Part shown: positions 60,942 through 64,000 of the stretch, one piece after another | How the letters are laid out: each line of letters begins with the position of its first letter | Numbering within the stretch: position 1 is the stretch's first letter | Origin: Frondihabitans sp. 762G35 | GTDB lineage: Bacteria; Actinomycetota; Actinomycetes; Actinomycetales; Microbacteriaceae | Direction of reading: 5' to 3' | DNA: 64,000 bases | NCBI RefSeq assembly: GCF_002074055.1 | Contig: NZ_CP014619.1 | Span: forward strand, 1,922,001 to 1,986,000 | Translations under genes and position numbers: made by a program | Notes under the pieces: generated by a model | Databases searched by the model: none | What the model was told of the DNA's origin: nothing | The model's input: only the letters and a program-made list of their open reading frames with translations

Positions 60942-61432
60942 CGGGTGTCTTCTTCTCGTCGGAGGTACTCGGCGACAGCGCCGGGCACGTAGGGGGTGAC
61001 GTCGCCGCCCAGGGAGGCGACCTGCCGCACGAGCGAGCTCGACACGAGGGCGTGCGCGGGATCCGGCAGGAGGAACACCGTCTCGACGCCGGCGAGGCTG
61101 CGGTTCATGATCGCCATCGGGGTCTCGTAGGCGACGTCGACCTGGGAGCGGATGCCCTTCACGAGGACCCGGGCCCCGACGTTCACGCAGTAGTCGACCA
61201 GGAGCCCCTCGGACCAGCTCGTCACCACGACGTGCTCGCCGAGATCGAGCTCCGCGACCGACCTCTCCACGAGGGCGACGCGCTCCTCGAGCGGGATGAA
61301 GGCGGTCTTCCCGGGGTTGTGCACGACGAGCACGTGGACCTCGTCGAAGATGCGGGCGGACCGGGCGACCACGTCGAGATGCCCGAGTGTCACCGGGTCG
61401 AACGACCCGGGAACGACGGCGATCGTGCTCAT
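60938..61432 (-). CDS. coaD: Phosphopantetheine adenylyltransferase
   Basis: A 164-residue nucleotidyltransferase, fourth step of CoA synthesis. The HxGH-type site is [27 protein letters not shown] and the end of the active-site region with [17 protein letters not shown] are conserved. ATG at 61432. It is coupled to the moxR gene, which is an arrangement of position, not known function; recG lies upstream with a 59-nt gap. Confidence 0.96.
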   Translation of the reverse strand: MSTIAVVPGSFDPVTLGHLDVVARSARIFDEVHVLVVHNPGKTAFIPLEERVALVERSVAELDLGEHVVVTSWSEGLLVDYCVNVGARVLVKGIRSQVDVAYETPMAIMNRSLAGVETVFLLPDPAHALVSSSLVRQVASLGGDVTPYVPGAVAEYLRREEDTR

Positions 61433-61491
61433 CCGCTCACACTAGCCGCGAAGGGTGGCCGATGCCTGAACGGGCGGGCGGCGCGGAGCCG

Positions 61492-63714
61492 TCAGTTCTT
61501 GGCCAGGAAGTCGCGGCTCGCGTCGTCGAGACGGCGGGCGAGGGCGGCCGAGAGCGCAGGATGCCCGGCCAGCGTCGGATCGGCCTCCAGCACCTCGGCC
61601 GCGTGCTCGCGGGCGAGCGCGATCACGTCGCCGTCGTGCGCCACGCGCAGCAGCCGCAGCGACGAGCGCCCGCCGGACTGCGTGCTGCCGAGGACATCGC
61701 CCTCCCGGCGCAGGTCGAGGTCGATCTGCGCCAGCTCGAACCCGTCGGTGGTGGAGGCCACCGCGTCGACCCTCTGACGGGCCACCGTCTCGGGCTCGGC
61801 GTTCGTGACCAGGAGGCAGAGGCCCGGGTGACCGCCGCGGCCGACGCGGCCGCGGAGCTGGTGGAGCTGCGAGACACCGAAGCGCTCGGCGTCGAGGACC
61901 ACCATCGTGGAGGCGTTCGGGACGTCGACGCCGACCTCGATGACCGTCGTGGCGACGAGGACGTCGATCTCGCCGCGGGCGAACGCCTGCATCGTCTCGT
62001 CTTTCTCGGTGGCGGACATGCGCCCGTGCAGCGGTTCCACCCTCCGGCCGGCGAGGGCGGGGGCCTCGCGGAGCGCCGCCAGGACGGCGGTGACGCTGGC
62101 GATGTCGGGGGCGCGGGTCGGGGCTCCTGCGCCCTCCGGCTCGGTCGCAGCGGGCTCGCCCGCCTCGGGCTCCTCGACCCCGCCCTCGTCGCCCTGCTCC
62201 GCGGAGGTCGGGTCGATGGCCGGGCAGACGACGAAGACCTGCCGACCGCGCGCGATCTCCTCCGCGCTGCGCTCCCAGACGCGCGAGATCCAGCCCGGAT
62301 GGTCGACGAGGGCCACGACGAACGACTCGATCGGCTGTCGGCCCTTCGGGAGCTCCGCGATCGTCGAGATGTCGAGGTCGCCGAAGACGGTCATGGCGAC
62401 GGTCCGCGGGATGGGGGTCGCGGTGAGCACGAGCACGTGCGGAGGGGTCGCGCCCTTCCGCCGGAGGGCCTCGCGCTGCTCGACCCCGAAGCGGTGCTGC
62501 TCGTCGACGACGACGAGGCCGAGGTCGTAGAACTCGACGTTGTCGCTGATGAGGGCGTGCGTGCCGACGACGATGCGCGCCTGACCGCTGACGATGGCGA
62601 GGGTCGCGCGCCGGCGCTCGGCGACGGGCATCTGGCCGGTGAGGAGCACCGGCCGGAGGCGCGCCGCGAGGTCGGGGCCGAGGGTCGCGACGATGGAGCG
62701 GAGGTGCTGGGCGGCGAGGACCTCGGTCGGAGCCAGGAGGGCCGACTGCCCGGAGCTCTCGGCGACGGCGAGCATGGCCCGGAGCGCCACCAGCGTCTTG
62801 CCGGACCCGACCTCGCCCTGGACGAGGCGGTTCATCGGCACGTCGGCGGCGAGGTCGCGCGCGATCTCGTCGCCCACGAGGCTCTGGTCGCCGGTCAGGT
62901 GGAACGGCAGGGCCTCGTCGAAGCCCGCCAGGAGCCCGTCGACCGAAGCGCGTCGGGACACGGCGGCCGTCGCGCGGAGAGCCGCCCGCTGCTGCAGGAG
63001 CGCCGCCTGGAGGACGAACGCCTCCTCGAATTTCAGCGTCTCGCGCGCGGCCTTCCAGTCGCGGTCGCGCTCCGGCCGGTGCACCCTCTCGTACGCCTCG
63101 CGGAGCGGCATCAGCTCGAGCTCCCGGCGGACGCCCTCCGGCACCGCGTCGGACAGCGGCGGGAGCGTGTCGAGCGCCACCTCGATCGACTTCTGCACCT
63201 GCCAGGAGGCCACGGAGGCGCTGGCCGGGTAGATCGGGATCGGCTGCTTGGCCCAGGCCTGCGCCGTCGCGTCGCCCGCCTCCGCCACCTTCTCGTCGTC
63301 GCGCTCGAACAGCTCGTAGTCGGGGTGCGCGAGCTGCCTGTTGCCTCGGTAGTCGCCGACCTTGCCCGCGAAGATGCCCCGCACGCCGGGAACGAGGTCT
63401 TTCGCGCGCCAGGCCTGGTTGAAGAACGTGAGCGTCAGGATGCCCTTGCCGTCGCCGATCCGCACCTCGAGGATCGACCCCCGACGCGCCCGCATGGTCC
63501 GCTCCCGCACATCCAGCACCTCGGCCACGATCGTGACGGCCTCGCCGATGGCGAGTTCGCTGAGCGCCGTCAGCTCGCCCCGGCGGGCGTAGCGCCTCGG
63601 GTAGTGCGCCAGCAGATCGCCCACGGTGAGGTGACCGAACGCGCGCTTGAGGGCGGCCGCGGTGCGTCCGCCGAGCGCGTTCGTCAGGGTGACGTCGAGC
63701 GGGGAGATGGTCAC
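61492..63714 (-). CDS. recG: ATP-dependent DNA helicase RecG
   Basis: A 740-residue superfamily 2 helicase that regresses stalled forks and branch-migrates Holliday junctions. The N-terminal OB/wedge domain (about 20-180) is followed by the helicase core: [15 protein letters not shown] (Walker A), [10 protein letters not shown] (DEQH), TATPIPRT and the C-terminal motifs [14 protein letters not shown] and QLRGRVGRG. An acidic Pro/Gly-rich insertion of about 40 residues sits near residue 500. GTG at 63714; divergent from rsmD. Confidence 0.96.
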   Translation of the reverse strand: MTISPLDVTLTNALGGRTAAALKRAFGHLTVGDLLAHYPRRYARRGELTALSELAIGEAVTIVAEVLDVRERTMRARRGSILEVRIGDGKGILTLTFFNQAWRAKDLVPGVRGIFAGKVGDYRGNRQLAHPDYELFERDDEKVAEAGDATAQAWAKQPIPIYPASASVASWQVQKSIEVALDTLPPLSDAVPEGVRRELELMPLREAYERVHRPERDRDWKAARETLKFEEAFVLQAALLQQRAALRATAAVSRRASVDGLLAGFDEALPFHLTGDQSLVGDEIARDLAADVPMNRLVQGEVGSGKTLVALRAMLAVAESSGQSALLAPTEVLAAQHLRSIVATLGPDLAARLRPVLLTGQMPVAERRRATLAIVSGQARIVVGTHALISDNVEFYDLGLVVVDEQHRFGVEQREALRRKGATPPHVLVLTATPIPRTVAMTVFGDLDISTIAELPKGRQPIESFVVALVDHPGWISRVWERSAEEIARGRQVFVVCPAIDPTSAEQGDEGGVEEPEAGEPAATEPEGAGAPTRAPDIASVTAVLAALREAPALAGRRVEPLHGRMSATEKDETMQAFARGEIDVLVATTVIEVGVDVPNASTMVVLDAERFGVSQLHQLRGRVGRGGHPGLCLLVTNAEPETVARQRVDAVASTTDGFELAQIDLDLRREGDVLGSTQSGGRSSLRLLRVAHDGDVIALAREHAAEVLEADPTLAGHPALSAALARRLDDASRDFLAKN

Positions 63715-63788
63715 GATCCCACGCTACAGGGGCCCTCCGACGTCGACGGCGGCGGGGCCACCGGGCGAGCACCTGCCAGGATGGACGG

Positions 63789-64000
63789 GTGACGCGCATC
63801 ATCGCCGGCTTCGCCGCCTCGACCACCCTCGACGTGCCCCGGGCCGGTACGCGCCCGACGAGCGAGCGGGTCCGCGAGGCGCTCTTCTCGGCCCTGGAGG
63901 CCCGCGACGAGCTCCGCGGGATGCGGGTGGTCGACCTCTACGCCGGCACCGGTGCCCTCGGCCTCGAGGCGGCCTCCCGCGGAGCCGCCCGGGTGACGCT
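63789..64000 (+). CDS. rsmD: 16S rRNA (guanine966-N2)-methyltransferase RsmD, N-terminal part
   Basis: The frame is open to the window edge (70 codons). The start GTG gives [20 protein letters not shown] and then [17 protein letters not shown], the typical RsmD N-terminus, and [18 protein letters not shown], the SAM-binding motif I. It modifies G966 of 16S rRNA. The position next to recG and coaD is the normal one. CAGGATG stands just before the start. Confidence 0.9.
   Translation, partial: MTRIIAGFAASTTLDVPRAGTRPTSERVREALFSALEARDELRGMRVVDLYAGTGALGLEAASRGAARVT

Noticed and set aside
1-64000. tRNA, rRNA, tmRNA or 4.5S RNA genes
   Set aside because: No T-loop-like GGTTCGA motif in a cloverleaf context and no rRNA-like stretch was found by eye; a covariance search would be decisive.

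Overview
The window is about 64 kb of high-GC chromosome with many GTG starts, GTGA/ATGA start-stop overlaps and a dense housekeeping gene order. The content (a glgE-glgB alpha-glucan pair, DivIVA-domain proteins, an S2 with a long Ala/Glu tail, and the run rpsB-tsf-pyrH-frr-cdsA, xerC-dprA-comM-yraN-DUF2469-rnhB-lepB-rplS, trmD-rimM-KH-rpsP, ffh, ftsY, smc, mutM-rnc-rpmF-DUF177, coaD, recG, rsmD) points to an actinobacterium, most likely a member of the Microbacteriaceae. That placement is inferred from gene order and content; no rRNA gene is present. I saw no tRNA, rRNA, insertion sequence, prophage or CRISPR array.

Layout. 1-6.2 kb: end of glgX, a YbaK-like deacylase, then glgE and glgB. 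6.2-15.5 kb: a thioredoxin/TPR protein and a two-part membrane/lipoprotein, a DivIVA-like coiled-coil protein with an AI-2E-family exporter, a hydrolase pair, a secreted transglycosylase, a four-module DivIVA-repeat protein and cdsA. 15.5-32.4 kb: translation genes (frr, pyrH, tsf, rpsB), a sugar transporter, an M23 peptidase whose reading frame runs antisense into xerC, natural-transformation-type genes (dprA, comM), rnhB, lepB, rplS, map, and the trmD-rimM-KH-rpsP operon. 32.6-42.6 kb: an accessory block inserted between rpsP and ffh. 42.6-64 kb: ffh, lipB-lipA, ftsY, a TerC protein behind a manganese riboswitch, smc, the mutM-rnc-rpmF-DUF177 and coaD-moxR-DUF58-transglutaminase groups, recG and the start of rsmD.

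The accessory block holds four co-directional genes: an EPSP-synthase-like/acyl-CoA-ligase fusion, an acyl-CoA dehydrogenase, a divergent SDR of the enoyl-reductase type, and a 2,4-dienoyl-CoA-reductase-like flavoprotein. This combination matches the gene set I know for making cyclohexanecarboxyl-CoA from shikimate, the starter for omega-cyclohexyl fatty acids (reported in Curtobacterium and Alicyclobacillus) and for some Streptomyces polyketides. I infer that this organism may make omega-cyclohexyl lipids.

The most unusual non-coding signal is a repeat element present twice (33644-33846 and 53450-53617). Each copy has three 34-nt palindromic units centred on an EcoRI-like STGAATTCAS core, internal ends TTTCAG/CTGAAA, and both outer ends capped by CTGTACAG. 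Twelve half-sites share one 17-nt consensus. A second DNA-level signal is the 9-mer GCAGGATGC, which occurs 12 times, often through otherwise rare codons.
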